Source: Microcella alkaliphila (lineage in GTDB: Bacteria > Actinomycetota > Actinomycetes > Actinomycetales > Microbacteriaceae). From it: 64,000 nucleotides of DNA. Where the stretch lies: the NCBI RefSeq assembly GCF_002355395.1, contig NZ_AP017315.1:1550001-1614000 (forward strand), written 5' to 3'. The translations under genes were made by a program, and so were the position numbers. Under the pieces are notes generated by a model. That model was not told the origin of the DNA. It saw only the letters and a program-made list of their open reading frames with translations, and did no database searches. Shown here in pieces: positions 16,818 through 26,787 of the stretch. The first letter of the stretch is position 1. Each line of letters begins with the position of its first letter.

Positions 16818-17461
16818 CGGCGTGCCGCCTCGCGGAAGGCGCGGGCGGCCGCGCGTGGATCGCTCGCACCGGCGATGGCCGACACGACCGCGACCCCCGC
16901 GGCGCCTGCCGCGCGGAGGCCGGCCACGTCGTCGGGTCGGACGCCGCCGATCGCGACGCACGGGATGCTCGTGCGGGCAACCAGTGCGGCAAAGCCGTCG
17001 ATGCCAAGCGGCGCGGGATGATCGGGCTTCGTCGCGGTCGGCCTGATCACGCCGACGCCGAGATAGTCAACGGTGCCCGGTCGCAACGCTTCGGCGGTGG
17101 CGAAGTGATCCACCGTGTTCGCGGTGAGTCCGATGACGCTTTCTGCTCCGAGCAGGCGGCGCGCCACCTCGACCGGCAGATCCGATTGGCCGAGGTGCAC
17201 GCCGTCGACCCGCGCTCCGCGGTCCCTCGCGGCGAGCACCACGTCGACCCGGTCGTCGACGAGCACGGCAGCGCGGCCAGCGACCGTGTCTGAAACGCGC
17301 ACGGTCCGCTCGATCAACTCGCGCGCGCTCGCGGTCTTCTCGCGCACCTGGACGATCGTCACTCCCCCGTCGACCGCGGCGTCGACGATCGCGCACAGAG
17401 TGTCCGTGGGAAGCCCCTCGGCCGTGACGAGATGCAGGGACAGATCAGTCGACGCCGTCAC
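16814..17461 (-). CDS. thiE: Thiamine-phosphate synthase
   Basis: This 215-residue TIM-barrel enzyme joins the pyrimidine and thiazole moieties to thiamine phosphate. Signatures are [42 protein letters not shown] and the late [14 protein letters not shown] phosphate loop. The GTG start at 17459-17461 overlaps the thiM stop. It probably depends on translational coupling. Confidence 0.96.
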   Translation of the reverse strand: MTASTDLSLHLVTAEGLPTDTLCAIVDAAVDGGVTIVQVREKTASARELIERTVRVSDTVAGRAAVLVDDRVDVVLAARDRGARVDGVHLGQSDLPVEVARRLLGAESVIGLTANTVDHFATAEALRPGTVDYLGVGVIRPTATKPDHPAPLGIDGFAALVARTSIPCVAIGGVRPDDVAGLRAAGAAGVAVVSAIAGASDPRAAARAFREAARR

Positions 17462-18267
17462 GACGCGATGCCCTCGCTGACGCGCGCGCTGAGCGCGGAG
17501 TCGCGCGGCGTGAGAGCGTCCAGCTCGTCGAGGAAAGCCGGAGAGAAACTGCCCGGCCCGACTCCGCGCGCTTCCGCGCGCTCCGACGCGACGGCGTAGA
17601 CCGCCGACGCGGCCACCGCCGCGGAGAACGGATCGGTAACGGCGAGAAAAGCCGCCATGACGGCGCCGAGCGAGCATCCGCCGCCCGTGATTCGCGTCAG
17701 GAGTGCGCTACCCCCGGATACGCGAGCTGCGCGTCGCCCGTCGGTGATCAGGTCGCGCTCGCCGGACACGGCGACGACCGCGCCCGTCTCTTCCGCGAGT
17801 CGTGTGGCCGCGTCCAGCGCATCGTCGGGGCTGTCGGTGCTGTCGACGCCGCGCCCTCCCGACCCCGCGCCCGCCAGCGCGATGATCTCAGAGGGGTTCC
17901 CCCGGATGATCGCGGGACGGTGCGCGAGCAGTTCGGCGGCGAGAGCGGTGCGTATGGGCAGGGCCCCCACGGCGACAGGGTCGAGCACCCAGCGGGCGTT
18001 CTCGACGACGGTCTCCCTCGCCGCGTCGCGCTGTTCGGCGGTGGGCGTCCCGAGATTCACGAGCACTCCGCCCGAAATGCGGGCGAAGACGCCCGCCTCA
18101 CCCGGTATGTCGCACATCGCGGGCGAGGCTCCGATCGCGAGCAGCGCGTTAGCAGTCATGTTGGTCACCACCGCGTTCGTGATGCACTGCGTGAGCGGCT
18201 GCGAGGAGCGCAGCAGGGCGAGGGCATTCTCCGGATCAACGAGGACGGCGGATTGGTGCGCAGACAT
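17458..18267 (-). CDS. thiM: Hydroxyethylthiazole kinase
   Basis: This 269-residue ribokinase-fold enzyme phosphorylates the salvaged thiazole alcohol. Family features are [21 protein letters not shown], the substrate site [23 protein letters not shown] and the catalytic [13 protein letters not shown] region. The ATG at 18265-18267 lies 7 nt downstream of the TPP riboswitch and is the first gene it controls. Start sites further upstream would lie inside the aptamer. Confidence 0.95.
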   Translation of the reverse strand: MSAHQSAVLVDPENALALLRSSQPLTQCITNAVVTNMTANALLAIGASPAMCDIPGEAGVFARISGGVLVNLGTPTAEQRDAARETVVENARWVLDPVAVGALPIRTALAAELLAHRPAIIRGNPSEIIALAGAGSGGRGVDSTDSPDDALDAATRLAEETGAVVAVSGERDLITDGRRAARVSGGSALLTRITGGGCSLGAVMAAFLAVTDPFSAAVAASAVYAVASERAEARGVGPGSFSPAFLDELDALTPRDSALSARVSEGIAS

Positions 18268-18273
18268 AACGAC

Positions 18274-18350
18274 ATTCCCTTCGCTAGTACGAGCTAGATC
18301 AGGTTCAACGGGTGTGATCTCAGCCCGCGCGGCGGGCACCCCGTGTCAAC
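18274..18350 (-). ncRNA. TPP riboswitch (THI element)
   Basis: On the minus strand the conserved pieces occur in order: ACGGGGTGCCC, GGGCTGAGATCACACCC, the TTGAACCTGATCTAG core and a closing CGAAGGGAA. The last segment is also the likely ribosome site for thiM, so thiamine pyrophosphate binding should block translation initiation. Confidence 0.95.
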
Positions 18351-18394
18351 GGCGCCGACAATAGCACAGGGCGTGTGAGAGGAGCGGTGCCGGA

Positions 18395-19576
18395 CTAGCC
18401 GAGCCCGATCTCCAGGTCCTCCCACAGGTCGTCGATGCCTTCGAGCCCGACGGAGAGGCGAACGATGCCGGCACCGGGTCGCGCCTCGGGCGCGACGGGC
18501 CGGTGCGTAAGCGAGGCCGGGTGCTGAATCAGCGAATCGACGCCGCCCAGCGACACGGCGTGCGTGAACCAGCGACGGCCACGCGTGAGCTTCTGTGCGG
18601 CGGCGTAACCACCGACGAGGTCGACACTGAGCATCGCGCCCGGCCCCCGCAGTTGGCGGCCGAGGAGACCCTCCGGATCGCCACCGTCGACCGTCGGATA
18701 GAAGACACGAGCGACGGCGGGATGCTCGACGAGCCTCGCGGCGAGCTGCGCGGCGGTCGCCTGTTGCGCGCGAACCCGCAGGGGCAGCGTCGGCAGGCCG
18801 CGATGGAGCAGGTACGCGGCCATCGGGTGCAAGATTCCTCCGGTGATCGCGCGCACGGGGCGAATCGCGGTTGCCCACTCGGCGCTGACCGCGAGCGCTC
18901 CGCCGACGACGTCGCCGTGGCCGCCGAGGTATTTGGTCGCGCTGTGCAGCACGAGGGCGGCCCCCAACGCTGCGGGGTTTTGCAGCACGGGTGTGGCGAA
19001 CGTGTTATCGACGAGGACGGGGCGCTCCCCTGCCGCGTCCACGACGGCCGCGATGTCGACGAGCTCGAGCGTGGGGTTCGCGGGCGTCTCCATGACGACC
19101 AGGCAGGTGTCGGGTCGAAGGGACCCGGCCACCTCGTGAGGTGAGCAGAAGGTGGTCTCGATCCCGAGCATCCCCGAGGCCAGCAGGTGATCGGTGCCGC
19201 CGTAGAGCGGGCGCACCGCGACGACGTGCCGGCCCGCACCGCGACTCGCCGCCGCGGTGACGGCTGCCGAGAATGCCGCCATACCGGAGGCGAAGGCTAC
19301 CGACTCGTCGGTTCCTTCCAGTTCGGCGAGCGCGCTCTCGAAGCGGGCCACGGTGGGGTTCCAGAGCCGCGCGTAGACAGAGCCGCCCTCGGTGGGGTGC
19401 CCGCCCGTGGCCATCGACTCGTACGACTCTCCCCCGGTGTCGATATCGGGGAGGGGATTGGTCGATGACAGGTCGAGCGGCGGAGCGTGCACGCCAAGCC
19501 CCGTGAGATCGGCGCGGCCGGCGTGAACAGCCACGGTGTCGAGAGAGGCGGGGGCGACGGCGGTGTCGAGCGGCAT
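18395..19576 (-). CDS. Cys/Met metabolism PLP-dependent enzyme (cystathionine gamma-synthase/lyase type)
   Basis: This 393-residue fold-type I PLP enzyme has the cofactor lysine in HSATKYLGGHGDVVGG. Other family blocks are YARLWNPTVARFE, ESVAFASGMAAFSA and the C-terminal VSLGGVDSLIQHPASLTH. Synthase and lyase cannot be separated safely by eye. The ATG at 19574-19576 was chosen because it starts just before the DTVAVHAGR motif. It is transcribed divergently from an Lrp/AsnC gene, its probable regulator. Confidence 0.88.
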   Translation of the reverse strand: MPLDTAVAPASLDTVAVHAGRADLTGLGVHAPPLDLSSTNPLPDIDTGGESYESMATGGHPTEGGSVYARLWNPTVARFESALAELEGTDESVAFASGMAAFSAAVTAAASRGAGRHVVAVRPLYGGTDHLLASGMLGIETTFCSPHEVAGSLRPDTCLVVMETPANPTLELVDIAAVVDAAGERPVLVDNTFATPVLQNPAALGAALVLHSATKYLGGHGDVVGGALAVSAEWATAIRPVRAITGGILHPMAAYLLHRGLPTLPLRVRAQQATAAQLAARLVEHPAVARVFYPTVDGGDPEGLLGRQLRGPGAMLSVDLVGGYAAAQKLTRGRRWFTHAVSLGGVDSLIQHPASLTHRPVAPEARPGAGIVRLSVGLEGIDDLWEDLEIGLG

Positions 19577-19613
19577 GAAGAGAGTCTGGGCGAAGGCGCG
19601 GCAGCCATCAATG

Positions 19614-19625
19614 TTGTTCGAATAA
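19614..19625. promoter_or_regulatory. Candidate Lrp-type operator between divergent genes
   Basis: TTGTTCGAATAA is a near-palindrome (TT-n-TTCGAA-n-AA) in the 59-bp gap between the PLP enzyme and the Lrp gene. Its place between the two divergent starts suits a regulator of both. Confidence 0.35.
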
Positions 19626-19635
19626 TCCGCGAGCG

Positions 19636-20169
19636 GTGGAGAAATTGCCGCTGAACCTGCAGGCTGGAGTGGTGGCTGACGTCTCCGACCCGCAGAATCC
19701 GCGCACCCCGCTCGACGCGGTCGATCGCGCACTGCTCGCCGCTCTCGATCAGAACGCACGGCTTACCAACGCGGCGCTCGCACAGGCGGCGGGGATCGCT
19801 GAGTCAACATGCACACAGCGGATGCGCGCCCTGCGAGATCGCGGCGTCATCCGAGCATTCCGCGCGGACATCGACCCTGCCGCCGTCGGTCGCCCCATGC
19901 AGGCCGTGATCAAGGTGCGGCTCGGCAGCCACGACCGGGACGGCGTCCTCGCCTTTCACGCGCGCTTGCGGCGAATCCCGGGTGTCATCCGCATCTTCCA
20001 CGTTGCGGGCGCCGACGACTACCTGCTGCACGTCGCCGTTGCTGACGCGAGTACACTGCGCGACCTCGTGCTGGAGCACATCACACAGCACCCGGGCGTC
20101 GTCCACACCGAGACGCAACTGGTCTTCGACGTTATGGACGGCCCCGGAGTCGTGACTGCACGGGCCTAA
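19636..20169 (+). CDS. Lrp/AsnC-family transcriptional regulator
   Basis: The protein has an N-terminal winged HTH (LDAVDRALLAALDQNARLTNAALAQAAGIAESTCTQRMRAL in pieces) and a C-terminal RAM/ACT-like ligand domain (VIKVRLGSHDRDGV, HVAGADDYLLHVAVAD). From GTG 19636 it has 177 residues. GTG codons at 19669 and 19672 would give a more usual length of about 165, and no clear ribosome site decides. It probably senses an amino acid and controls the divergent PLP enzyme. Confidence 0.88.
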   Translation: MEKLPLNLQAGVVADVSDPQNPRTPLDAVDRALLAALDQNARLTNAALAQAAGIAESTCTQRMRALRDRGVIRAFRADIDPAAVGRPMQAVIKVRLGSHDRDGVLAFHARLRRIPGVIRIFHVAGADDYLLHVAVADASTLRDLVLEHITQHPGVVHTETQLVFDVMDGPGVVTARA

Positions 20170-20182
20170 CCGCGACCTCGCG

Positions 20183-21238
20183 TCAACGCTGTGTTGCGGC
20201 GGCCCACTCGGCGAGCTTCGCCTGCGCCGCGCCTGAGTCGATCGCTTCGGTGGCGACGGCAAGCTGCTCCGCGAGCCGCTCAGTGATGGGTCGCGTGATC
20301 TGGGACGGGTCCTGCGCGAGCCCGAACGATACGAGGCCAGCAGCGGCGTTCAGCAACACGATGTCGCGCACGGCGCCCTCCTCGCCGGCAAGCACCCGGC
20401 GGGCGATGTCGGCATTGTGGGCCGGCTCTCCACCGAGCACCGCCTCAACGGGGTGGTAGCTCAAGCCCAGCTCGCGCGGGTCGATGTCGTGCTCGGTCAC
20501 CGACCCCCTCGACACTTCCCACATGTGCGAGTGGCCGCTCACGCTGAGTTTGTCGATCCCGTCGTCGCCGCGATACACGAGCGCCGTGGCTCCGCGCGTG
20601 CGGAAGACCCCGACCATCAGCGGCACGCGGTCGAGATGGGCCACCCCCACGGCGGACGCTTCCGGGCGGGCCGGGTTCACCAGCGGCCCCAGGATGTTGA
20701 AGACGGTCGACACGCCCATCTCTCGCCGCGCCGGGCCCGCATGGCGGAACCCTGGGTGGAAAACCTGAGCGTTGAGGTACGTCACGCCCACTTCGCGATG
20801 CACGTCGGCGACTTCGTCCGGATCGAGCGCGAGGTTGATGCCCAGCTCGCCGAGGACGTCAGACGCGCCCGACTTCGAGCTTGCTCCGCGATTGCCATGC
20901 TTGGCGACCGGCACTCCCGTCGCCGCGACGACGATGGACGCAATGGACGACACGTTGACGACGGCCCCGTACGGGTCTCCCCCGGTGCCGACGATGTCGA
21001 GCACCATGGGATCGATCGCGACGGGATGCGCGTGGCTGAGCGCCGCATCCCGGAACCCGACGATCTCGCCCACCGTCTCACCCTTGACGCGCAACGCGAC
21101 GAGGAATGCCGCCAACTGCGCGTCGGTCGTCTCCCCCGCCATGACCTGTTCCATGGCCCACGTGGCCTCGGCGATCGACAGATCCTGCCCCTCGATGAGT
21201 CGTGTGAGGACGGCCGGCCAGGTCAGGGTCACAGACAT
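20183..21238 (-). CDS. trpD: Anthranilate phosphoribosyltransferase
   Basis: This 351-residue enzyme makes phosphoribosyl anthranilate in tryptophan synthesis. PRPP and anthranilate sites are visible: [36 protein letters not shown] and the metal-binding GDDGIDKLS. It stands alone away from other trp genes, beside ctaE-qcrCAB as in mycobacteria. Its start faces the ctaE promoter. Confidence 0.95.
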   Translation of the reverse strand: MSVTLTWPAVLTRLIEGQDLSIAEATWAMEQVMAGETTDAQLAAFLVALRVKGETVGEIVGFRDAALSHAHPVAIDPMVLDIVGTGGDPYGAVVNVSSIASIVVAATGVPVAKHGNRGASSKSGASDVLGELGINLALDPDEVADVHREVGVTYLNAQVFHPGFRHAGPARREMGVSTVFNILGPLVNPARPEASAVGVAHLDRVPLMVGVFRTRGATALVYRGDDGIDKLSVSGHSHMWEVSRGSVTEHDIDPRELGLSYHPVEAVLGGEPAHNADIARRVLAGEEGAVRDIVLLNAAAGLVSFGLAQDPSQITRPITERLAEQLAVATEAIDSGAAQAKLAEWAAATQR

Positions 21239-21304
21239 GTGACGATGCTAGTGAAAACCTGCAAAGTCGCGTGGCGAGCGCAAAGAACCTCCAGAAACAT
21301 CGGT

Positions 21305-21310
21305 CATAAT
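21305..21310 (+). promoter_or_regulatory. Candidate -10 element (CATAAT) of ctaE
   Basis: CATAAT ends 6 nt before the GTG at 21317, which would make that codon the 5' end of a leaderless transcript. The in-frame GTG at 21311 touches the hexamer and would then not be transcribed. Confidence 0.45.
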
Positions 21311-21316
21311 GTGACG

Positions 21317-21946
21317 GTGACCAGTACCCCACTCGCCGCATCGCTCAGCGCCCCCACGATCAACAGACCCAACGTCGTCGCCGTCGGAACGATCGTGTGG
21401 CTTGGCAGCGAAGTGATGTTCTTCGCCGGACTGTTCGCCATCTACTTCACGCTGCGGTCGACCTCACCTGAGTTGTGGGCGATGGGCACCGAGAAGTTCG
21501 ACGTCACCTTCGCGGCGGTGAACACGACGATCCTCGTGCTGTCGTCGGTGGCCTGCCAGTTCGGGGTGTTCGCGGCCGAGCGCCTGCAGCCGCGACGCAA
21601 GAGCTGGAAGATCACCGAGTGGGGCATGATCGAGTGGTTCTTCGTGACCTACGCGATGGGCGCGATCTTCGTCGTCGGCCAGATCTACGAGTACTCGCTC
21701 CTCACGAGCAAGTTTGTGTGGCTGAACTCTGATGCATTTGGCTCGGCCTTCTATCTGACCACCGGCTTCCACGGCCTGCACGTGGTTGGTGGGCTCATCG
21801 CCTTCCTCCTCGTGATCGGCCGCGCCTATGCCGTCAAGAACTTCACCCACCGGGACGCCACCAGCGCCATCGTCGTGTCGTACTACTGGCACTTCGTCGA
21901 TGTCGTCTGGATCGGCCTGTTCCTCGTCATCTACGTCCTCCAGTAA
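21317..21946 (+). CDS. ctaE: Cytochrome c oxidase subunit III
   Basis: This 209-residue, five-helix subunit of the aa3 oxidase lacks the first two helices of the long form, as usual in actinobacteria. Signatures are [30 protein letters not shown] and [17 protein letters not shown] 21317 is preferred over GTG 21311 because of the -10 box at 21305-21310. With QcrCAB downstream it belongs to the cytochrome bc1-aa3 supercomplex. Confidence 0.93.
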   Translation: MTSTPLAASLSAPTINRPNVVAVGTIVWLGSEVMFFAGLFAIYFTLRSTSPELWAMGTEKFDVTFAAVNTTILVLSSVACQFGVFAAERLQPRRKSWKITEWGMIEWFFVTYAMGAIFVVGQIYEYSLLTSKFVWLNSDAFGSAFYLTTGFHGLHVVGGLIAFLLVIGRAYAVKNFTHRDATSAIVVSYYWHFVDVVWIGLFLVIYVLQ

Positions 21947-22004
21947 GTAGCCCGATCAGCTCGTAACGCGACAGCAGACACCGAGAATCGAGACGCACCG
22001 CACC

Positions 22005-22805
22005 ATGGCAATCACCTCACCCGCTTCCCCCCGACGCACCGGCCGTCGCCACCCGCTGGCGACCGCGGCCCTGTTGATCGTCGGCCTCCTCGCGACGGGC
22101 GGCGCCTACGCGCTCGCCACGAGCACGGCAACGGCCGAGACGCCGGCACACACGGCCGAGATGGTCGAGGAGGGCGGCAAGCTTTTCGCGGCGAACTGCG
22201 CCAGCTGCCACGGCATCCTCGCTGACGGCACGGCAGCTGGCCCCTCGCTCATCGGTGTGGGCGCCCTCGCGGTCGACTTCCAGGTGGGCACCGGCCGCAT
22301 GCCGATGGCCGCCTCGGGCCCGCAGGCCGAGGTCAAGCCCGTGCAGTTCAGCCAGGAGCAGATCGACGCGATGGGCGCCTGGGTTGCTGAGCTGGCACCC
22401 GGACCCGCCATCCCCGCCGAGCGCTACTTCGCGGGTGACGGCGACGTCGCGAACGGCGCCGAGCTGTTCCGCATCAACTGCGCCATGTGCCACAACGTCG
22501 CCGGCGCGGGAGGCGCGCTGACCGAGGGCAAGTACGCCCCGGGACTTGCGAACATCGACCCGATTCACGTCTACGGCGCCATGGTGACCGGGCCGCAGAA
22601 CATGCCGGTCTTCAGCGACATGAACCTCACCCCCGAAGAGAAGAACGACATCATCTCGTACCTCCGCTACATCGACGAAAACCCGTCGGTCGGTGGCTTT
22701 GACCTCGGCTCGCTCGGCCCCGTTTCGGAGGGTCTCTTCATCTGGATCTTCGGCCTCGGCGGCCTCGTCGCCGTGACCGTCTGGCTCACCGCGAAGTCGA
22801 ACTGA
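22005..22805 (+). CDS. qcrC: Diheme cytochrome c subunit of the bc1 complex
   Basis: This 266-residue actinobacterial QcrC has an N-terminal membrane helix (about 19-38), two c-type heme motifs (CASCH at 65-69 and CAMCH at 159-163) and a C-terminal helix (about 243-262). The two heme domains replace both cytochrome c1 and soluble cytochrome c, passing electrons to the aa3 oxidase. It follows ctaE by 58 nt and is the first of the qcrC-qcrA-qcrB run. Confidence 0.96.
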   Translation: MAITSPASPRRTGRRHPLATAALLIVGLLATGGAYALATSTATAETPAHTAEMVEEGGKLFAANCASCHGILADGTAAGPSLIGVGALAVDFQVGTGRMPMAASGPQAEVKPVQFSQEQIDAMGAWVAELAPGPAIPAERYFAGDGDVANGAELFRINCAMCHNVAGAGGALTEGKYAPGLANIDPIHVYGAMVTGPQNMPVFSDMNLTPEEKNDIISYLRYIDENPSVGGFDLGSLGPVSEGLFIWIFGLGGLVAVTVWLTAKSN

Positions 22806-22834
22806 CGGATGCGCGCGATTAGGAAGGATCGATA

Positions 22835-23917
22835 ATGGCCGACATCCACGACGACCGCGACGAGGCAGTAGCCCCGTCGACCGAGGTCGCCACGGTGGAC
22901 GACCACAGTGCTGCGGCTCCCGCGACCGCAGTTGTGCGCGCAGACCGTATTCCGAACCCCGGCTTCCCGCCGCACCGCCCGCGCGTCACCGACCTCGACC
23001 CCAAGAAGGAGAAGCAGGCAGAGCGCACCATCAGCGCCCTCTTCCTGCTCTCGATCGTGGGCAGCGTGCTGGCTGTGGTTGCGTACTTCGCGTTCCCGAT
23101 CGACCAGGCCAACCCCGGCTCGGTACGTCTCAACAACCTGTTCCTCGGGCTCGGCATCACCCTCGCCCTTCTCGGCGTCGGTATCGGCGCCGTGCACTGG
23201 TCGAAGGCCCTCATGCACAGCCATGAAGAGGTCGAGATGCGCCACCCAACGCGCGGCTCGGACGAGTCGCGCACAAAGGCCGTCGAGATCTTCAGCCAAG
23301 CCAACAAGGAGTCAGGCTTCACCCGCCGCCGCCTTGTGCGCAACACGCTCATCGGTGCCGTCGCCGTGATGCCGATTCCGGCCGTCGTCATGTTCCGCGA
23401 CCTTGCCGGCGACGACGACCCGGTCGCGTTGCTGAAGCAGACCATGTGGGACGAGGGTGTGCGGCTCTGCCGCGACCCCTCCGGCACCCCGATCCGCGCC
23501 GCAGACGTCACCATCGGCTCGGCGTTCCACGTCATCCCCGAGGGACTCGCGGAACTCGAATACCACCGCATCGAGGAGAAGGCCAAGGCGGCCGTGCTGT
23601 TGATGCGCCTCCCCGTCGACGAGCTCAATGAAGACCCCGCGAAGGCCGACTGGTCGTACGACGGCATCGTCGCCTACTCAAAGATCTGCACGCACGTGGG
23701 TTGCCCCGTCGCGTTGTATGAACAGCAGACGCACCACCTGCTGTGCCCCTGCCACCAGTCCCAGTTTGACGTCGCGAACCACGCCGAGGTCATCTTCGGA
23801 CCGGCGGCACGTCCTCTTCCCCAGCTCCCGATCACTGTGGACGATGAAGGATTCCTTGTCGCGCGTAGCGACTTCCCCGAACCTGTGGGTCCGAGCTTCT
23901 GGGAGATTGCGCGATGA
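22835..23917 (+). CDS. qcrA: Rieske iron-sulphur subunit of the bc1 complex
   Basis: This 360-residue protein has three membrane helices (LFLLSIVGSVLAVVAYFAF, LFLGLGITLALLGVGIGAV and a third near VAVMPIPAVVMF), more than in canonical Rieske proteins but normal in actinobacteria. The 2Fe-2S cluster ligands are C285/H287 in CTHVGC and C304/H307 in CPCH; C290 and C306 would form the disulphide. The region before the third helix carries an Arg-Arg pair (FTRRRLVRN) that suits Tat export of the folded cluster domain. The 3' end overlaps qcrB by 4 nt. Confidence 0.96.
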   Translation: MADIHDDRDEAVAPSTEVATVDDHSAAAPATAVVRADRIPNPGFPPHRPRVTDLDPKKEKQAERTISALFLLSIVGSVLAVVAYFAFPIDQANPGSVRLNNLFLGLGITLALLGVGIGAVHWSKALMHSHEEVEMRHPTRGSDESRTKAVEIFSQANKESGFTRRRLVRNTLIGAVAVMPIPAVVMFRDLAGDDDPVALLKQTMWDEGVRLCRDPSGTPIRAADVTIGSAFHVIPEGLAELEYHRIEEKAKAAVLLMRLPVDELNEDPAKADWSYDGIVAYSKICTHVGCPVALYEQQTHHLLCPCHQSQFDVANHAEVIFGPAARPLPQLPITVDDEGFLVARSDFPEPVGPSFWEIAR

Positions 23918-25539
23918 CCACGACCACTACCCCGCCGAGCGCTGGCACGACGACGCAGGTCCCGCCGAGCACCGGCATGCGGTTCACCGGATGGGCCGCG
24001 AACTACATTGACGAACGCACGAGCGCGTCGACCGCGGTCAAAACTCTGGGGCGCAAGATCTTCCCCGACCACTGGTCGTTCATGCTCGGTGAGGTCGCGC
24101 TCTACAGCTTCATCGTCATCCTGATCAGCGGAACGTTCCTGACGTTCTTCTTCGATCCGTCGATGACCGAGGTCGAGTACAGCGGGTCGTACGTGCCGCT
24201 GCAGGGCATTCCGATGTCGGTCGCCTACCACTCGGCTCTCGACATCTCGTTCGAGATTCGCGGCGGCCTCCTGATGCGTCAGGTGCACCACTGGGCGGCG
24301 CTGCTGTTCGTCGCCGCGATCGCGCTGCACATGCTGCGCGTGTTCTTCACCGGTGCGTTCCGCAAGCCCCGTGAGCTCAACTGGGTCATCGGCTTCCTGC
24401 TCTTCGTGATGGCGATGGCGCTGGGCTTCACCGGCTACTCGCTGCCCGACGACATGCTCTCGGGCAACGGCTTGCGCATCATCGACGGCATGATCAAGGC
24501 GGTTCCGCTCGTCGGAGTCTGGATCTCGTACCTCCTGTTTGGCGACGAGTTCCCCGGCACGCAGATCATCCAGCGCCTGTACATCCTGCACATCATGTTG
24601 CTCCCCGCGATCACCATCGCGCTGATCGGGGTGCACATGCTGCTGTTGATCGTCAACAAGCACACGCAGTTCGCAGCCCCCGGCCGCACCAACGACAATG
24701 TCGTGGGTGCCCCGGTCATGCCGACGTTCGCTGCGAAGGCCGGTGGATTCTTCTTCATCGTCTTCGGCACCATCGTCCTGATTGCCTCGCTGTTCACGAT
24801 CAACCCGATCTGGAACTACGGTCCGTACGACCCCTCCCCCGTGACAGCGGGTACCCAGCCCGACTGGTACATCGGCTTCGCCGACGGTGCCCTCCGTCTG
24901 ATGCCGCCGAACCTCGACTGGGTGATTTTCGGCTACACACTGCCGATGGGCGTTCTCATTCCCACCGTCGTGCTGGTCGTATTCCTCGCAGCGATTGCGG
25001 CGTACCCGTTCTTCGAGGCGTGGATCACGGGCGACAAGCGCGAGCACCACATCGCCGAGCGCCCCCGCAACGCCCCGGTTCGCACCGGAATCGGCGCCGC
25101 GGCGGTCGTCTTCTACTGCGGTATGTGGGCGGCGGCAAGCTCCGACCTCATCGCGACGCACTTCCGCGTCACACTCGAGGGCGTCATCCACACGCTGCAG
25201 TTCATCACCGTGGTGGGGCCGTTCATCGCCTACTGGATCACCAAGCGTGTATGCCTGGCGCTCCAGCGCAAGGACCGCGAGATGGCGCTGCACGGTTTCG
25301 AGACCGGCCGCATCGTCCGCCTCCCCGGAGGCGAGTACATCGAGGTGCACGAGCAGCTCGACGACTACGAGCGCTGGAAGCTGGTGGCGCACGACGAGTA
25401 CCAGCCGCTGATGATCCGCCCCGACGACAACGGCCGCATCACGGTGCGCCAGCGCGTCCGTGCAGGCCTCTCCCGCTGGTTCTTCGAAGACCGCGTCGCA
25501 CCCGTCACGCAGAGCGAGATCGAGGCGGAGAAGCACTAA
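23914..25539 (+). CDS. qcrB: Cytochrome b subunit of the bc1 complex
   Basis: This 541-residue protein has eight or more membrane helices carrying the two b hemes, with histidine-bearing helices in LLMRQVHHWAALLFVAAIALHMLRV and IALIGVHMLLLIVNKHTQF (in parts). The Qo-site PEW motif of mitochondria is replaced by a TQPDWYIGF segment. The long cytoplasmic C-terminus (from about 430) is characteristic of actinobacterial QcrB. Its ATG overlaps qcrA (ATGA). A strong terminator follows. Confidence 0.96.
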   Translation: MTTTTTPPSAGTTTQVPPSTGMRFTGWAANYIDERTSASTAVKTLGRKIFPDHWSFMLGEVALYSFIVILISGTFLTFFFDPSMTEVEYSGSYVPLQGIPMSVAYHSALDISFEIRGGLLMRQVHHWAALLFVAAIALHMLRVFFTGAFRKPRELNWVIGFLLFVMAMALGFTGYSLPDDMLSGNGLRIIDGMIKAVPLVGVWISYLLFGDEFPGTQIIQRLYILHIMLLPAITIALIGVHMLLLIVNKHTQFAAPGRTNDNVVGAPVMPTFAAKAGGFFFIVFGTIVLIASLFTINPIWNYGPYDPSPVTAGTQPDWYIGFADGALRLMPPNLDWVIFGYTLPMGVLIPTVVLVVFLAAIAAYPFFEAWITGDKREHHIAERPRNAPVRTGIGAAAVVFYCGMWAAASSDLIATHFRVTLEGVIHTLQFITVVGPFIAYWITKRVCLALQRKDREMALHGFETGRIVRLPGGEYIEVHEQLDDYERWKLVAHDEYQPLMIRPDDNGRITVRQRVRAGLSRWFFEDRVAPVTQSEIEAEKH

Positions 25540-25550
25540 TCTCCGCAGAC

Positions 25551-25592
25551 GACAGCGGCCCCGGTTCCACGCTCGGAACCGGGGCCGCTGTC
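25551..25592. terminator. Strong intrinsic terminator after qcrB
   Basis: A perfect 18-bp stem runs from GACAGCGGCCCCGGTTCC (25551-25568) over a 6-nt loop to its complement (25575-25592). It lies 11 nt after the qcrB stop and between convergent genes, so it probably stops transcription from both sides. The T-tract is weak, as often in high-GC genomes. Confidence 0.85.
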
Positions 25593-25619
25593 GTTGTGCC
25601 GAGGCGACGCCGAACGCAG

Positions 25620-26021
25620 CTACTTGACGAGCAAAACCGTTCCTGCGGCGCGGTCGTGTAGCCCCCGGTGGTTCACATCGAAGAACACAGCGGGCAGCAC
25701 AAGCACGAGCAGGGCAGTGCGCAGCACCGGGCGCCACAGTCCGACGCGGCCACCCGCCATTGGCACCACGTGCATCCCCAGAATCAGGTGACCGGGGCTG
25801 CCGCCCAGAAGTGCGGTCGAAACGATGTGCAGACCGGCGAAGACGGCCAGGGTGGCGAGCGGCTCGTAGGAGAAGAACGCGGCCGAAATGATGACGCTAA
25901 AGCCCCAATCGATCGCGATGCCCCCGATGCGGCGCCCCAGGCGGGCGACCGAGCGGGATCCGGACTCGGGGAGGCCGATGCGTTGCCCCGGCCAGTCGGG
26001 AAGTTCACTATCGGGGGTCAC
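25620..26021 (-). CDS. RDD-family membrane protein
   Basis: This 133-residue protein has the RDD layout: SVARLGRRIGGIAIDWGF before the first helix, then SYEPLATLAVFAGLHIVSTALLGGSPGHLILGMHV, and a last helix in RTALLVLVLPAVFFD. The GTG at 26019-26021 is the most plausible start, because upstream the frame loses its protein-like character. In mycobacteria an RDD protein sits at the same place next to glnA and lipA. Function is unknown. Confidence 0.85.
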   Translation of the reverse strand: MTPDSELPDWPGQRIGLPESGSRSVARLGRRIGGIAIDWGFSVIISAAFFSYEPLATLAVFAGLHIVSTALLGGSPGHLILGMHVVPMAGGRVGLWRPVLRTALLVLVLPAVFFDVNHRGLHDRAAGTVLLVK

Positions 26022-26090
26022 ACGCCCAGTGTAGAAGCACCGGGGTGGGCGAATTCGGGGCGCGCGCAGAGCCTTTCCGGCTTCGCGGCG

Positions 26091-26096
26091 TACACT
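26091..26096 (+). promoter_or_regulatory. Candidate -10 element (TACACT) of leaderless lipB
   Basis: TACACT is 7 nt upstream of the GTG start of lipB and there is no ribosome site between them, so the lipB-lipA message probably begins at the GTG. Confidence 0.45.
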
Positions 26097-26103
26097 CGGT
26101 CCC

Positions 26104-26787
26104 GTGATCGACTTTGTCGACACGGGGCTAAGCGCCAACTCCGTGCCGTACTTGTCGGGTCTCGAACAGCAGCGTGCCCTGCACGCTGCTGTCGTCGAGG
26201 GCCGGGCGCCTGATTCTGTGATGCTGCTCGAGCACGAGAGCGTCTACACCGCCGGCAAACGCACCGCGCCGCACGAGCGACCGACGGACGGCACGCCCGT
26301 CGTCGACGTCGACCGCGGCGGCAAGATCACGTGGCACGGCCCGGGCCAACTCGTCGGGTACCCCATCCTGCGCCTCGCCGAACCGATCGACGTCGTCGGC
26401 TATGTTCGCCGCCTCGAAGGGATGCTCATCGCCGTCCTCGATGACGTGGGCGTCACGGGCGCCGAACGCGTCCCCGGACGCAGCGGCGTCTGGATGCGCG
26501 GCACGGACAAGATCGCGGCCATCGGCATCCGCGTCGCCTCGGGCGTCACCATGCACGGCTTCGCGCTGAACTGCTCGAACAGCTTCGAGGCCTACGACCG
26601 CATCATCGCGTGTGGCCTCAGCGACGCCGGTGTCACCTCCGTTAGTCGCGAGCTCGGCCGAACCGTGACCCCCGCCGAGGCGGCCGTCGCGGTGCGCGCC
26701 CGCTTTGAGGAGCACGTCTACGCGCACGTCGCGAGTTCCGCATCCACCCCTGAATCACATCCCACACCCTCTGGAGTTCTCGCATGA
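26104..26787 (+). CDS. lipB: Octanoyl-[acyl carrier protein]:protein N-octanoyltransferase
   Basis: This 227-residue enzyme moves octanoate from ACP to lipoyl domains. The conserved blocks are [37 protein letters not shown] (with the catalytic lysine) and [15 protein letters not shown] (with the catalytic cysteine). The GTG start follows a -10-like TACACT by 7 nt. The gene overlaps lipA (ATGA), so both steps of lipoate assembly are made together. Confidence 0.96.
   Translation: MIDFVDTGLSANSVPYLSGLEQQRALHAAVVEGRAPDSVMLLEHESVYTAGKRTAPHERPTDGTPVVDVDRGGKITWHGPGQLVGYPILRLAEPIDVVGYVRRLEGMLIAVLDDVGVTGAERVPGRSGVWMRGTDKIAAIGIRVASGVTMHGFALNCSNSFEAYDRIIACGLSDAGVTSVSRELGRTVTPAEAAVAVRARFEEHVYAHVASSASTPESHPTPSGVLA

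Noticed and set aside
23674..25737. Long minus-strand open frame opposite qcrA/qcrB
   Set aside because: It is a shadow of conserved cytochrome genes at high GC; the translation is Arg/Asp/His rich with no recognisable domain.
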